Shown here: positions 1-15,100 of the stretch, piece by piece
Layout: the number at the start of each line of letters is the position of its first letter
Position numbering within the stretch: position 1 is the stretch's first letter
Assembly (NCBI GenBank): GCA_964019695.1
Contig: OZ026522.1
Span: 57,560,811-57,624,810, forward strand
Direction of reading: 5' to 3'
DNA: 64,000 nt
DNA from: Loripinus fragilis
Lineage: Eukaryota > Mollusca > Bivalvia > Lucinida > Lucinidae
The notes under the pieces: generated by a model
Database searches by the model: none
Seen by the model: the letters and a program-made list of their open reading frames with translations, nothing else
What the model was told of the DNA's origin: nothing
Translations under genes and position numbers: made by a program

Positions 1-123
1 GGGGCAACCCTGGTACTAAGGGCAAACCTGGTCCCCGAGGTCCCTTAGGAACAGACGGTTTAAAGGGTGAAAAGGGAGACAAAGGGGACACTGGCTTTGT
101 AGGAGATGGAGCTAACTGTACAT
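1..123 (+). CDS. Collagen-like exon (partial at left edge)
   Basis: Read from base 3, this gives about twelve consecutive Gly-X-Y triplets (starting GNP, GTK, GKP, GPR) with several charged GEK/GDK triplets, ending in Gly-Ala-Asn-Cys-Thr. A GTATGT donor follows at 124 and leaves phase 1. The exon probably continues left of the window. The terminal Cys, with another at the next junction, could form interchain disulfides. Confidence 0.8.
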
Positions 124-3100
124 GTATGTATTTGGATAGTAATACGTTCATTTAGTATAAACACGAGAAAATCTTGTTGTAGAGATTGCAATCATGTAAG
201 ATTCAAAGCAGTCTGACGGGTTACAAAGACTTCCGCAGGTAGATCCTCAGTTTTGATATTACAATTTGGCAATAAATTAGTATGGTAGTGTTCTGATGAA
301 CAGATGCGCAGTCTGAACTGCACCTTTTTTCACACAGTGCGTTAAAGAGACTTTTTTTAATTAAAATAGTGCTTTGAGGTTTCACAACATATGTTCAGAA
401 AATGATTAAACATCGTGTACAATCCCAGAATGGTCTAAGATGAGTTATCTATTAAGGGAATTTCGTCACATGTTTATCTAAATACATGGTAGTATAATAA
501 TTTCAGCATAAAACTTGAGAAGAAAGTGTTGGAGTGTTGTGTTTAGATAGCATTCTCGTCTGGAATGTTTCATTATTATTGTATATAAATATTTTTGAAA
601 ATTGCCTGTAAATGGCTTACACACAGATTATACATGTAGTTTTATCAGTCTGACCTGGCCCCAAAGTTATAAAACTTTTTCCGTGCTCATCTCAGCTGAG
701 CACAAAATTTATCCTGCTCATAAATGTTAAAATGCCAATTATTGTTGGCATTTTAACATTTAAAAGCATGATATATATACAACATCTGAGAGACTTAAAG
801 CAATAAACTTCTTCATTTGTCTGTATTTTAGTTTTTATGAGCAGTTGAAATTTCCTACCCAGATGAGTTGAGCATGAAAAAAGTTTTATAACCTCGGGGC
901 CTGGTCACTGTTTATGAACATAATTTGTCATTTAATTTGTGTGTTGAATTGTCTAAATGTGAATATACAGAATGGGCATCAACCAGATCTTCCTAATAAT
1001 TATTTTCTTTTGTTTGATTTGATTCTTACGTCCAATCAACAATATTTCAGTTATAAAGGGACGGGTCTTCCTGGGTTGAACCAGTAATAAGCTTTGATTA
1101 ATGTGTCTTGCTCAAAGACACAACGCAGTGACGCTGATGAGGCTTGAACCCGCGGCCCCTCGGTCTCGAGTCAAGCACCTTACAACTGAACCACTACGCT
1201 CCCTTACTAATAATTGTCCACTTTTGTAAGTTTTGCCTATGTGTTCTTCTCTCACTAGTCTATGTTCTTCTCATGCATGGCAACGAATATTACATTTAAC
1301 ACACATGGTTTTAAGATGATGTTCAAATATTATCAAGGCAAATACATGATTAATTTAGGGTAATCAACATATGTTATATCAGTCAACTATGTTATTAAGG
1401 CCACTTCCTGTGCCACAAGTACGAATGACTATCGCCTTTTCATGCGAAAAGAATCTGCAAATTCGACATTAGGCAAAGATGTCAATGTTCTCTACATTGT
1501 TTAAATATTATCTAGTTTCTATGGTAGTTTTTTTCAAAGCTGATCTAAATGTGCCATTTAGCATGGCAACAATACATAGACATCTGACAAGGTTAGCTAA
1601 AACTAATACTTTTTCGTTTCTACGCAACAAGCGACCTTACCTTTTTGATAAAGTTTTGGAAATTTTTTCGTATTTTAATCAAGTAATGCCATCTAATGGT
1701 TCTATTTGTGAAATATAAAAACGGCATGAACTCTAACAATATAAGAAAAATACTCTATCTATTGGATGACCATTGTATTCCAATCTTTATTAAGAAGCAT
1801 TAACTTAATATTTTATAATTAGTTCCCTGTATGAAACAGCACACTGTTTGAGTGGGTTCAAACAAAAACAAATCTTGGTTCATACCTTAATTTTATAAAG
1901 TTTATACGTAATAGTTATACCATGGGTTGTCCGCCTGTACGTGGAGATAATCCACGAGCTTTAGCGAGTGGATTATCTTACGTACAGGCGGATAAACATG
2001 TTATAACTATTTCATACCACCTCCATCAGTGTAGACCTTGCACATCATGAGATATTTCATGCTAAAGTTGATAAGGGTGGTATAAATAGGAGTATACAGA
2101 AAAGTAAGACTGAGCGTACAAAGTTATACTACTTAAATTGAAAAAAAATAGGTAAATTGTCAAATCATTTTATGGTTTAGCTGTGATAGGTCTACGCAAG
2201 TTTAATGTTTTATGTCTTAGCTTTACAAATATTACCCAAAACAACGACCATAGCAGATCTCATTTTTTCCTGGATTTGATTCTAGAGTTGTGTAACCTGT
2301 TATATGTTGTTGTATTAACAAAGCACTGTCTACTTATGTTTACTCTGTTTCTACTAACATGCATGCTAACCAGGCGTTGGACTTAAAGGTGAAAAGGGAC
2401 AAAGGGGCCTTATAGGATTTACAGGATACAAGGGTGAGAAAGGTATGATTTACATTCTTTATCTGTAATGTATATATAGTTCCAAAATATAAGCAAGTTA
2501 TTCGCAAATCCACCCTTATTATTACATGTTTTATCATTAGTATCATGGGTCTGAACAAGACAAGAAAGCTAAATATATGGAATCCTGAGCCAAGTTTCCT
2601 CACCAATTTCCTGCTAGTGACGTCTTTTGTCGTCTCGTCTGTTGATAAATTTTGCAGAGCGTTGGTCATATCTGAAAGAATTGTTCAGAAAAAAGTCACT
2701 AGACTTATTCGAATCTGTACTCCTAAACTTACACATTGTTGAAGGTAGTGTTTTTTTCTTGGACAAAAAGCAAAAGTAATCGATTTCAAAATACTATTTC
2801 TCTTTTATTATCCCAATCCACATGATCCATGAAATATTATTAATTATTGAATAATCATGTTCCGTTTTGATACTTGTTGTTTTGTGGTCAAAGGGTTTAG
2901 AAGAATATGTTGCTTTTTTGCATGCTGCATGTCAGGAGGAACAGGAAAGAAAGGTGAAAAGGGTAAGTACATGTGAGCCGAGACACGAGATTTCCAAAAA
3001 TGTGGCATTTTGACAAGTGTAGTCTCAGACGATCCTGTGCAGCCTCATTTTAAGCTTAGAAACTCCAAATGATATTCGGTCAGTAGCTTAACGGTAATAG

Positions 3101-6100
3101 AATATTCAAACGACAAGCAAAGGCTCTGATCAGACTGCTGATATGAGCCTTTGCTGGTCGCTTAAACCACATTGTTGGAAATCTTATGTTGCGGCTCATG
3201 TGGTGTATTCATTCAGCTGGAAGCTTCACTCTTGTATGATTTCCATATTTTGATAAAGTCCCATGCGCGGATCCAGAAAGTTTTGTCAGAGGGGTTCCAA
3301 CTTTGACATTTTTTTAGTTAATGAAGGGAGGGAGGATCTAAACTACTGGCGTGCCTATGATGGCCAAACATTGAATAATGGCTTGGAGCCTTTGTGCTTT
3401 TTTAGATGGGATCCAGACCAGTATTTCTAAGAACCCCTATATTTTTTGTGATTTTACAGGGGGGCAGACCCCCTATCCCCTACTCTGGGTCCGCCCATGA
3501 GTCCATTATTAGTTTCAGAGGTGTACAACTGCGGACTATAGATTTGCACAGGTTTGAGTTCAAACTTTCATACTGTTGTAACAGAAAATATTTTCTAAAT
3601 ATGCTATCATAGTTTTTGCTGACAGACATAGTTTTCCACTGCCTTTTGGTATAGATAAGTAAAACGACATGTTTATATAATGGATACCAGTGCTTGGACA
3701 TTGTTAGTCATGTGATTTTGTTGCAGAAAAAGTATAATTCTTTGGGGAACGGCTGTTCGCTGAGTGAATCTTTACATCTTTAGGTTTGAATATTTACATA
3801 CTTTTCAGTAGGTTCACAACAAAGACAAATGGCAGATCTCCATGTTTGTAAACCAATTTTTTAGTGAAACACTTTACCATAGTATATCATATGCATAAAG
3901 GCGCGGTATGTCAACATTTCTAATTGATGTATTATAACTCATATGTTACAGGCTATGGTATGCAAGGGTTTCCAGGCCCTAGGGGATCGCCAGGAGAAAA
4001 AGGAGAGAAAGGGGACAGAGGATACTGCTCAGGTATAATATGAGCCGCGACATGAGATTACAAACCATGTGGTATATGCGACCAGCATAGCCTCAGATCA
4101 GCCTGATCAGAGTCTGATCAGGGTCTGATCAGAGTCTTTGCTAGTCGCTTGAATATTTTATGAATATTAAGCCACTACCTGAACATCACTTCGTGTTTCT
4201 AAGCAGAGGCTCATCCGAGTCTACACTTGTCAAAATTCCAAAATTGTTGGAAATCCAATCACATGTCGTGGCTCATATCGTGTTTATTGACGTCATGGTA
4301 ATTATAACATAATAGGGATGAAGGCAAAGATCAGGAATTGATACAATCCAGTACCACACCTGACCCAGGATAAAGTATGTGAAAGTGACAAATGCACAAG
4401 AAAAAATCACATACAGGAGAGCCAAGAAGTCAGCCCTTTCCTAGCAGGTGCCCATAAGGCTGCATGCCAGAGGCAAGACGATATAGCAAAGACAAACACA
4501 AAGTAAAAAAGATCCACAAAAGAAGTACCGCCCTGGAACAGTCAGTCAGAAAATTACTGGCGGGTTTAAACTAGTTTCACTGTACCAACCTAACCCTTAA
4601 CTCTGATGTGGATCAAAGTAAGAAAGACAGCAAGGGCCAGGAATCAATACAATCAAATACCACACCTGTCCCAGGATACCAAATGAGAAAGTAACAAAAT
4701 CACAATAAGCATCGCAAACAAGGGCCAAGAGGTCAGCCCTTTCCCTTCAGGTTACCACATGTCAGCAATGAACAGACGCGAAAGCATGACAAACGCAAGA
4801 CATAAATAACACAAATGATCTACAAAAGAAGTGCATTCTTTGAGTCTTGGACGAGCAATTATGGTATCTGTTTTATTTATAGCAAGAGTATTCTTTGAGT
4901 CTTGGACAAGCAATTATGGTATCTGTTTTGTTTTTCAGCGACATGTGGCCGTAACAACAACAATATTAGGCGAACACCGGAAACAAGCGCAAAGATGTAC
5001 TCAGTCTCTGAGGGTATGGCATATTAATTTATTCTCCTTTTGGGTGACTGTATAGTGGCCACATATGAATTATTATTTATGGACTCAGATACATATAGGG
5101 TTTTACACGAGTGATCATTTGATACGACATTATTGAAACGAGCTTTAGAAGTTTAGCAAGGTTCATACATTCATATCAGAACTGATCACGAGTAGTGAAA
5201 AGATCTATTTATCACCAGGGTTTTTGACTTTATCTCAATAGAAAGCATAACATTGTCTCGGATGTGCTTTGAGGTATCGTGCTTTGAGGTTACATTTACG
5301 CGGGAAATAATTATTACCTACTCCTTTGTAGACCAATAGACTTTTCCATAATGTTTGACACAATTACACATATACGACACCTGTTTCATGTTTATTTGAA
5401 CAGATTTGAATTTCACTTTTTGCGGTTACATATAAATAAAACAAACAAATTTTGCTTTTCCATGCATAAAAGACGTGTCTCTGGTATTGCCAAATAAACA
5501 AGATGGCAATTTAAAGCATAGTCATAACACGGTGGCTCTAAATACATTCCCACCCCCTTTTAACTGATTTTAAGAGCTAAAACGGGTGTATCTTCTAAGA
5601 AAATACTCATTTAAGTGTGAAATTTTATTTTAAGTTTAGAGGCACACTCAGTCTATTATTAAAATGAGAAACAGCCTATGTGTATCCGTTTTTGCTTGGA
5701 AACTGGGCTTATGATTAATAAGTTCTTCCATACAAGTGCCCAAATGGGTATCTCATGTATAAAATGTGTCTATGGAAGAAATTTGAAAAGCAATTTCTCA
5801 AAACTCGAAGCTGCAAACCCTAAAATTTGATGTTCAAGAACCTTCCAAAAAGTAAATATCAAACTGGAATGCTTTATTTTCTGACAGAATATACTTTAAT
5901 TATCTATGTACAATATATAAAAAGTTCCAAATGAAAATCTTCATATCTTTTAGAGAAATTGTTAGAGAAAGATTTAGTACATTTGCTTCAGACAGCATTT
6001 TTAAATGCTTAAAATTTGACTACTTATCTTCAGAGACTGTTTCAAACCAGAAAATAAAAAAAAAATAAGAACTATTTTCTTGATGACTGCGTATTTCTGG

Positions 6101-9100
6101 ATATCAGACTAAGCCATGGAAATCAATTATTACCCAATATAACGAGAAATAAATGAGTAACGGCATTTTCAAATTTGTTCAAATAAACATGAAACACATC
6201 TTATAATTCAGTTGTTGATATTGAGGGGTCACATCATAGATCCAGATAAGGAAATTTCATTTGTGTGAAATTGTAATTATTTTCTTACTGATCAATTTAA
6301 ACATGTGTTTTGGGTGCTTAGAAGAACCGTCTCATTGAGACGGTTCTTTTGAGTACCCACAACATATGTTTTGGATGAGTAATAAAGAAAATAGTTTTTC
6401 AATACGCACTCTTATCTGGAGGACTGGGACTCACATATCATAATTTCAAAAATATTGTATTATTTCCCTGGAGACTGATTTTGTCTTAGCAAATAGTGCA
6501 GACCTTGGTGAAATGTCACATCATGCGGTATTTCATCAGAGTCTACACGGTTTGTACCCAATTAGGAGTTTGCAGTCTACAAAGGGCACGAGGGACAATT
6601 ATGGGGCTTACAGTCAACAAACGACGACAGCGAACACTGGATCTAAAACGCAAAGAACTACTCAGTCTCTGAAGTTGTTTCATATGCATTTAGTCTCCTT
6701 TTTGGAGAGGCGTGAGGACATACCATACATTGTTATATTTATGGGTCTAACTTAAACAAGTATAAGGCACTGAAATTAAGGTTTATTGGTCACTTTATTC
6801 ACATTGAATGGACAATGTGTTTACTTTTAGTTGAGTAAAATCAGCCAGAACTTAACTTATTTTGTTTTTGGAGCACAGTGGCTCAGTAGTAGGGTGCTTT
6901 ACACGAGACCAAGGGGCCCCTGGTTGAAGCCTCACTGGCGTCACTGTGTTGTGTCCTTGAGCAAGACATATGTACCCTTGCTTAGTACTGGTTCAACCCA
7001 GGAAGACTTGTCCCACCATAATTGTAAAAATTGTTGACTGGGACGTAAATCAAATAAACCAAAAACATATTTCGTAACAATGGAGTGTTCATATTATATT
7101 TCATATTATATTGTTACAATATGGATGAGATGTCATTTTATATTTTGATGGCTTACAGGTTATAATTTCCAAAACTTATTGTATGCCTATGCATGAAGGC
7201 ATGCTTTTTCTTGCACACTGGATAATGATATCTAAGATTTTACCCTGGGATAGAAAATCTTATCTTACCCATGATCTCTAGTAACGTCATCCTGTGAAAT
7301 TGCATCTAAACATGTTCTGGGACTACTGTAAGCTTATTATAAAATAAATAAATAAAAAACAGCAGTGAGCAAAAAAAAACATTATTCGTGTGAGGGTAAA
7401 ATAGAAAACTCCGTCCCGTGGGATCACCATTTGTCATCACTCTGCAAGCCTCGTGATGTCAAACGGCGATCCTCGGAACGGATTTTTCTTTCCTACCCTC
7501 ACACTCATGATAGATTCGTATTCTTGGCAAAAAGTGCAAATCAAGATGACAGACCTTTGTTTTAAATGAAAGCCAAAATACCTGATTATGAATGTTCTGT
7601 ACACAAAAGGTTAAACTATTAAGTGTACACTGATTGTAGCACCGACATCTACTGTCAGCTCAACCACTATGACAACGACGACGACGCCGTCAACCACACC
7701 TTCAACAATACCGCCAAGCCTGGCACCGAGAGATATGGGTAAAATGCATGGGAGTTGTTTCCTACTAACATAAAACTATGGGGTCATGCTAGCTTCATAA
7801 AGTACAGTAAAACCTGTGTAAAACGGCTACTCTCAAAAAGACCGAAAATTGATTTCCAAGACCAATTATCGCTTAATGCAGGTCAAAAGTATTGAAGAAT
7901 GCTCCAAGAGAGCATTCTTCAATACTTTCGACTTTCATTAAGCTAAAATGTGTCTTAAAGACCTTTTGTTTTGTCTATTTTTCAGTGACCGCTTAAGACA
8001 GGTTTTACTGTAGTAGTAAATAAACAACTTATGGTGTGTTTATATTAGATCTTTCTCAAATGACATCAAAACGGCTATAAACACAAGGGTTGCGTTATAC
8101 AGAAAATTGCCAATCGCATATTGTATTCCTTCAGCGAGGGATTAGATCACAAATGATCTAAACACCAGGCTTGCATTATACAAAAATGACCAATAACATC
8201 TATGTAAGTGGCGGAGGTTGAATTCATGAAACACTAAACATCAGGATTGCATTAGAACAGAAATGTCATTCACATTGACGCATTGTCATACGCAGCTAGG
8301 GTTCTAAAACGAGGGTCGCACTGTGCAGAAGATGGTCAATTGCATTTATGCAAGCAGCAAATAGCGTAATCTACAATGTTCTAGACTCCAGGGCTGTCTC
8401 AAGTCAATTTTCTAAAATATTTTAATTGCCGAAATTTAATGTGACGTACACTGAAGTTAGCCTGCCTTATATACTCCTCAAAATAATTGAAGGACCAATG
8501 CTATCAATTACAACATTGATGCATTTTGTGTATAGCGTATTTTAAAAACCGATTTTACGACCTTGCCTAATTTTTTCGGATATATTTGACGCCCAAGTGC
8601 CAAGTGACACGGCCAAAAGAAAATGGTAGAAATTGTTACTAACAAGGATTTTTTTGTCATTTTAAAACTTGACCTAAATGCATTGGAATGTCATTTTTTG
8701 TGTGTGATCCATGGACCACAGAACTGCATGAAATTAATGAAAAATGCTTTTAGATGCTGAAATCTCTGTTTTCACATGAGTGTATTGTGTTCTAATCCCG
8801 TGGATACCATCCACTTCTTCCTGTGAGAGAAAATTGTCCCTTTTGGCTGTGGCGTAGTTGCCAGACTATGGGTTCTGACAACTGGTTTTGGCGTATGTCT
8901 GTGATAATTTTTAAACAATTCGCCAGGAAATCTTTCTTACACTCAAAGGCAAAGAATGACGATTGAAAATCTGATTTTTGATGGCCAAGTACACACATTG
9001 TTTTCAGAAAACTAAAACAATGTCAAAACTCCATTGTCAGAGTTGAAAATGCTTGCTTCCCAGTATATTGAAACTGTTTGAAGAATTTTTTTGCATGTAA

Positions 9101-12100
9101 GCTGAACTGTTAAAAACAAAGTTTAATTTGATGTCACTTTCATTCTACTCGAATGACCACAGAAGAATTTCTTTACCCCACCCACTGCCTTTTGAAATTG
9201 TGTTTTTGAGGGTATGTGCATTTGAGACACAGCTATGACAGAATTAGGCATGAAAATCAGTAATAATGATTCTTAACTTATGGGCATATAGAATAGAAAG
9301 CTTTGGGCCAAGTTTTACAGAATTTAAATGTTTGCGCTAAATATACTCGCATTCTAAAATCTTGGTCCTTTAATTATTTTGAGGAGTATATAAGGTATAT
9401 CACATGTTAAAACGTCTTCCAGTTCAGTGATTTCAATTTACTTCTCTGACCTATAAGCTATTTTTTCACAATACACTCATAAATAGTAAGTGAGTATGAT
9501 CAGAAATACCACAATCACAAATTGCAGACAAGCCCATGGCATTACGAGGAAGAGCCACACAAAATCATGTCAACCCAAAGAGGTCATATGCCTAGAGATT
9601 GTATAAGCCAAATTATCCTCTTTTTATACTTTTGGTGTAGCAACAGCGAAGGTAAGGTGGAAATGTTCACCTTGGATTTTCGATGTTCATTTTGATGAGC
9701 ATCCACTTCATATGAGCCAGATCATTAAATGAATTAAATTGTATCAGATCCATCCCATACCAATTTTATCTTTAGAGCCACTGGTTCTTAATATAAAAGG
9801 GATAATGTCTCTTAAAAGAACTGCTCATTATATTATTCTTATAGACAATGGTTTTTGTTTAAAGTATAACAATAATTTAAGCTTTATGCTCAAAATAATT
9901 GCAAAATTGGAATAGGGATTCAAACTTAACACCAGTGCAGCGTTACAATTAAAGCCCATACCTAATTAGTCTATGAAGTGTCAAAATATAGAACTGATGC
10001 AATGCAGTTTTACCAATAACTAAAATAATATTAAGTACAAGGTTAGCTTTTAAAAAAGCTTAGAACCATCGCATGGCGCTTTACAGTTATTAAAGAAGAA
10101 TTCTTATAGTGTTTTATTATTGCATTTGCTGAAGCCACTCTTTTCAGTGTTTCATGGGCTTCAAGCTCTGAGTATTTTTTTGATTTTTTACGTCCACTCA
10201 ACAATCTTTCAGTTATGCGGGACGGGTCTTCCTGGGTTGAACCAGTACTAAGCTAGGATAAATGTGTCTTGCTCAAGGACCACAACGCAGTGACGCCGGT
10301 GAGGCTCGAACCCGCGGCCCTTCGGTCTCAAGTCAAGCACTCTACCACTGAGCCACTGCGCTCCCTACTGACCCTTCTACATCTAGATATTTCATCACAT
10401 TTAGTCTAGAATATCCGAAGGGCCCATGTTTGATCGGGATTCTCGCTCAGTGGTAAGGTCTCTAATAGGCCTTTTCGCTTTTAAAAGCAATCCAGTATCC
10501 AAAGTATATCAACATCGCTCACGCAATGATGAATTTTGGAGGTAACTTGGTCGACGGGGAGTCCGAGAAAGAACTGTAAAAGACACTGCTGTTGGGGAGT
10601 TAACACCTGGTCCATTTCCGCAACTTGCTAATGAAACAGGCCCGAATCGAACACGCGCCCAATGGAAGTTTACTAACGTATTCACCAGCGCTGACGCGCT
10701 GGTGAATCATGTGAATATGTTTGAAGCCGTCGGGCCCCTGTGATATAAATAGCTCTATCCAGATAAGAGTGCGTACTTGAGAATCATTTTTCTTATTTCT
10801 CAACCAAAACATATGTTGTGGGTACTCAAAAGAACCGTCTCAATGAGACGGTTCTTTTGAGCACCCTAAACACGTGTTTAAATTGATGGGTAAGATAATA
10901 ATTACAATTTAATGTACATAAGGTTTTCTTATCTGTACCTATGATGTCTAATATGCACGTGTTTCTTCAACATCATTCACGTAACATCATTCTAATATTG
11001 AACGAATCACAAGAAGCATTGAATCTTTGAGCATGACTTTGCATTGTCCTCCTCTTATTTAAAGCATCAATCACAAATATGACAGATAATATATTGTATG
11101 ATATGTTGATTTAGATGTATCAACTCTATAGAACATGCATGGCGAAAGCAATATATCCCAATTGTAAAAAAGTATCACTTAGATTGTGCCTAGAATAGTT
11201 AATCTTATAACTTTGTTTCAGGAGAGATAACTGCTAACGAAGACAATAAAGCTCCTTGTTGCACGCCTACAAGACATATCAGCATCATAGTGGCTCTAAC
11301 ATTACTAACAACGACTAACAATTAGTAAGCCAAGTAATACTCCCATATATATGCCAAATTAAACTTCCTGTCAAATATGTTTTTTTCAAGTCGTAATGAT
11401 TTACTGTTTATCATATGACGTTGCATCCGGGTGATTTAACACCTTGTATTAACTCAATTAACCACTAGTGGTTTAGATATGTAATACTTCAGAAACGACA
11501 CCTACTACATACTGACAAAGTATTAACATTTTCAAACCAAAACATGTTCTTTCAAAGTAATTTAATTGTCATATGATAAATAGAATCCAACATTTGTGCT
11601 CCTGCATTATTGAATTTATTGAACTCCTATTAGTGTGCTCATGAATTATTGAACTTATTGCACTCCTACTGAGAAATAAAATGTGAGGCTTGCCAGGTAC
11701 TTTATCGCTTTTCCCCCAGCCTATTTCATAAATATAATAATACATGAGCACTCATATAAGATCCTCTATATAGGGTTCTTATTGAAAGTAGCCATGTTCT
11801 CTTCGTTTACTGGATGGCTTTTATGGTTTGTTGTTATAGATTATTTGTGCATTTTGGTTAGTTAACTTTAAAAAATTGGTGGCCAGAGCACGAGATGCTG
11901 GTAGAGATTACATTTGCATAACGTCACCCTTTAAACATGTATATACAGCTACCCAGCCAGTTCACAAGTCTTTTAATTGAGCCGCCATGTTCTACCATAC
12001 TTAGTGCATGTGAGCTGTGAGTACTGTGATGAGACTGCATATTTGTACACTCATGTCTGAGGCTTCGCTGATTGTCTATATGTAACAAGTTCCCACATGT

Positions 12101-15100
12101 GCTGGTTAAGACATTCAGTATTAGCAACATAACTACGTGCAGTCAGTTGAAATTAGAACTACAAAAAATAAACCTAAATATTAATTATTCAGTAATTTGA
12201 TTTAGCTTACGAGATGTTTTTATCTTTTCTATACACATGTAGTCGTTCCTGCATACCTCACAGACAGCAAGCTTTAATAATCAATTGTTCTCTATTGTCT
12301 CATGAATGCCAAGATACTGCGATTATAAACTCTTCTGCAACAGGGCATATCAGAACCTATATTTTATGGTGATTTAGTTTATCAATTCAAAAGACTTGTT
12401 GGAAACCCTAATTTTAGTGTTTAGTGATTAATTCTAAAAGAGTGTCAAACGTTATAAAAAGGTTGGATATAACTTGAATATCATGCGACAGTCTGCATGC
12501 CTGGTTTTAAGCCAATTCACTGTTTATAGCTATGGTTTCCTCTTTAATTGCACGACGGTGGGTCAGGCCTCAGACTCAACGACGGTTGTGGAGGTTCTGT
12601 GTTTGTCTTTGTTTTGTTGTGCATTTCTCTGTGGCCTTTGTAATTTTGCAATCATCTTGAAGAAGAAAAGTGAGCTGTTTCTTTGCTTTTTTGGTCTTAC
12701 TGATGTCTTTGTTACTGTACATGTTATGTAACTTTTCCTCACCGTGTCGTAGGTTGGTCTGGGGCGTGCGATTTTTGTATTCCTGATCATACTCAATTTC
12801 TAACATAAAGCTTTAATCGGTGGGTTGTTGCCTGATGCTTATCTGTACCTCGGCCCACCGCGGCTCAACTTGAGGTTATCTTTAGCTCTGACTATCTTTC
12901 AGTCATATGCCCTTTTCCTTGATTTGTCATAGTGCGTTAATGTGATTAAATTGTTTCTCCATGATGATACATTGCAATAGCTAGGAGGCCTCCATGCGAG
13001 CTTAACATTTTTGTGCTTCAACAACACCAGAATCTAGGGCGAAGATTTGGTACCGGTAAAATACATTTAAGCCCCTGGTGGCTTATACTGCTTTCCATTC
13101 TAAGGCAGTGGTTATGTTATTGTTGATTCGTTCTTAAGTGTTACTCCCATTGTGGGATTCAGTAAGTGCTCATGTTTTGTGTGTTACTTTATGTCTGTTC
13201 TAGTTTTGCAATCATCTTGATGGGGAAGAGAAAGCTGATTGCTGTGTCTCGTGATTGTTATGTGGCTCTTCCTCGCAGTGCCATCGGTTTGTCTGCAGTT
13301 TGTGATTGTGGTATTTCATGATCATACCCACTATTTTATATTCATCATTTGAGACTTTTTAAAATATCAAATGTGATCATAAAGGACAGCTAGAAGGGAA
13401 TACAGCTGGCATTATCTTTACGTTTCCCAAACTTTCTCTGCAGTTTGCTACGAATACAAATTGGGTTGTCATGCAATAGTCGATGATGGTTTTGTGATCA
13501 AAGATTACTTTTATTTATCCTGAAAATGAACGTTTCCTTTTGCTAATTTTAGTTTACTTTACCAATTGACCTCCTAAGTATGATTAGAATTTTCTACAAG
13601 ATTCTGTTGATGTCTACAAACCATACAAGTGTACTTTTGGGTCCAGAATCGGTAACAAGTAGTGTCCTTTGGGTCCAGAATTGGTAACAAGTAGTGTCCT
13701 TTGGGTCCAGAATCGGTAACAAGTAGTGTCCTTTGGGTCCAGCATATGTAACAAGTAGTGTCCTTTAGGTCCAGAAACGGTAACAAGTAGTGTCCTTTGG
13801 GTCCAGAATCGGTAACAAGTAGTGTCCTTTGGGTCCAGAATCAGTAACAAACAAAAAATTGTGATTTTTTTAATCTTATTTCATTCCGTCAAAACATTCA
13901 CCATCGAATATTGCGCAAAGTTTTAGCCTTTTAATCTACAACTGGAATGGCTTTTGATAGTCATTTTGTGATAAACCCTTTAGGCTAGGAAAAACAGTGT
14001 GTCCCACAAAAAACGACGTGAATATATTCCACAAGCTAGCATATTTTACATCTAGGGGAATAGGAAGTAGGCCGTTTGGACCATATATTGAGAATAAGGT
14101 AGATGGGACAAGACAGTTTATCGTCATCGAGAAATATCGTTACATAGGCGGCCTTGTGCAAAAAGGCGTTTGATAAACTTAAGTACATTTTTCGGCCATC
14201 TTCTTTCTTCTTCTTTGTTTCTTAGAGTTCGTCTGCTGATTTGTCGGACCACCACCGTTCGGTGTAAGAGGGTTCCTTATGATAAGAGCTCAATTTAAAA
14301 ATAAAAGTTAAAACTGGTGTATTTATGTACAGCTGTGCTATTTACATTGGTCACATTATTTCACATAGTTAAAATTTCTAGCTGGTTAAAATATGTTTTA
14401 ATTTGGCGACTCTTTTTTGTGAATCTCGTGTATGTACTCTCTGGTGTACAGTTCCACCTGTGTAAGTCCACATTAATCAGCAACTGTAGGTTTAACCATT
14501 GCTGAATGGTCTAATACGAGTCTTGTAAAAGTGTCAGGATCTTGCTGATCTATGCATGATGCTGTATAGCTGGCCATCCTCTGTTTGAATATATTTCTTT
14601 CAATTTCAAACACTGAGCATTCAGCGACAAAGTGCTGTCTAGTCTCTGGCGCTGCAGAACAAAGTTTACACGTTGGGTCAACCTGATATTGGTTAAAAAC
14701 AGCTCTGTTTGCTTGCAAAATATATGTGCCGGTTAACAGTTTGCATTTCAGTTGAGCTCTCCTACTATCATTTACACTGTTCCAAACTGTTGACCAAATA
14801 GGGTGACACTTGCTGACCTTAATAACTTCCGGGTTAACATATTTCAGAGAAGATTTTTGCTCAATTTCATTCCTCCACTTCTCTTCAATAACAGAGTTTA
14901 CTGACTTATTTAGAAGATCTTTCCATTCAGATTTTGAAGGGGGGGCATTGAAGAGCTGAAATACAGAGGGTAAACAATACAGATCCAAAAGATTCTTAAT
15001 ATAGTTAAACCAGCTCTTTTCACATTCTTTTTTCATTACAAGCTGTCTGGTTTTTTTTGTATCCAACATCGTTTTTTAATATACAGCTTTAGTTTTTTTG

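Noticed and set aside
2963..3951. Introner origin of the whole intron
   Set aside because: The inverted-repeat element fills only 225 of 989 bp, so the intron as a whole is not a single inserted element; only its closeness to the donor is kept as a finding.
13574..13850. Repetitive proteins on the minus strand
   Set aside because: They are translations of a 32-bp minisatellite read in shifting frames.
13625..13853. CRISPR array, because of the 32-bp regular repeats
   Set aside because: Units are contiguous without unique spacers, and the genome is eukaryotic.
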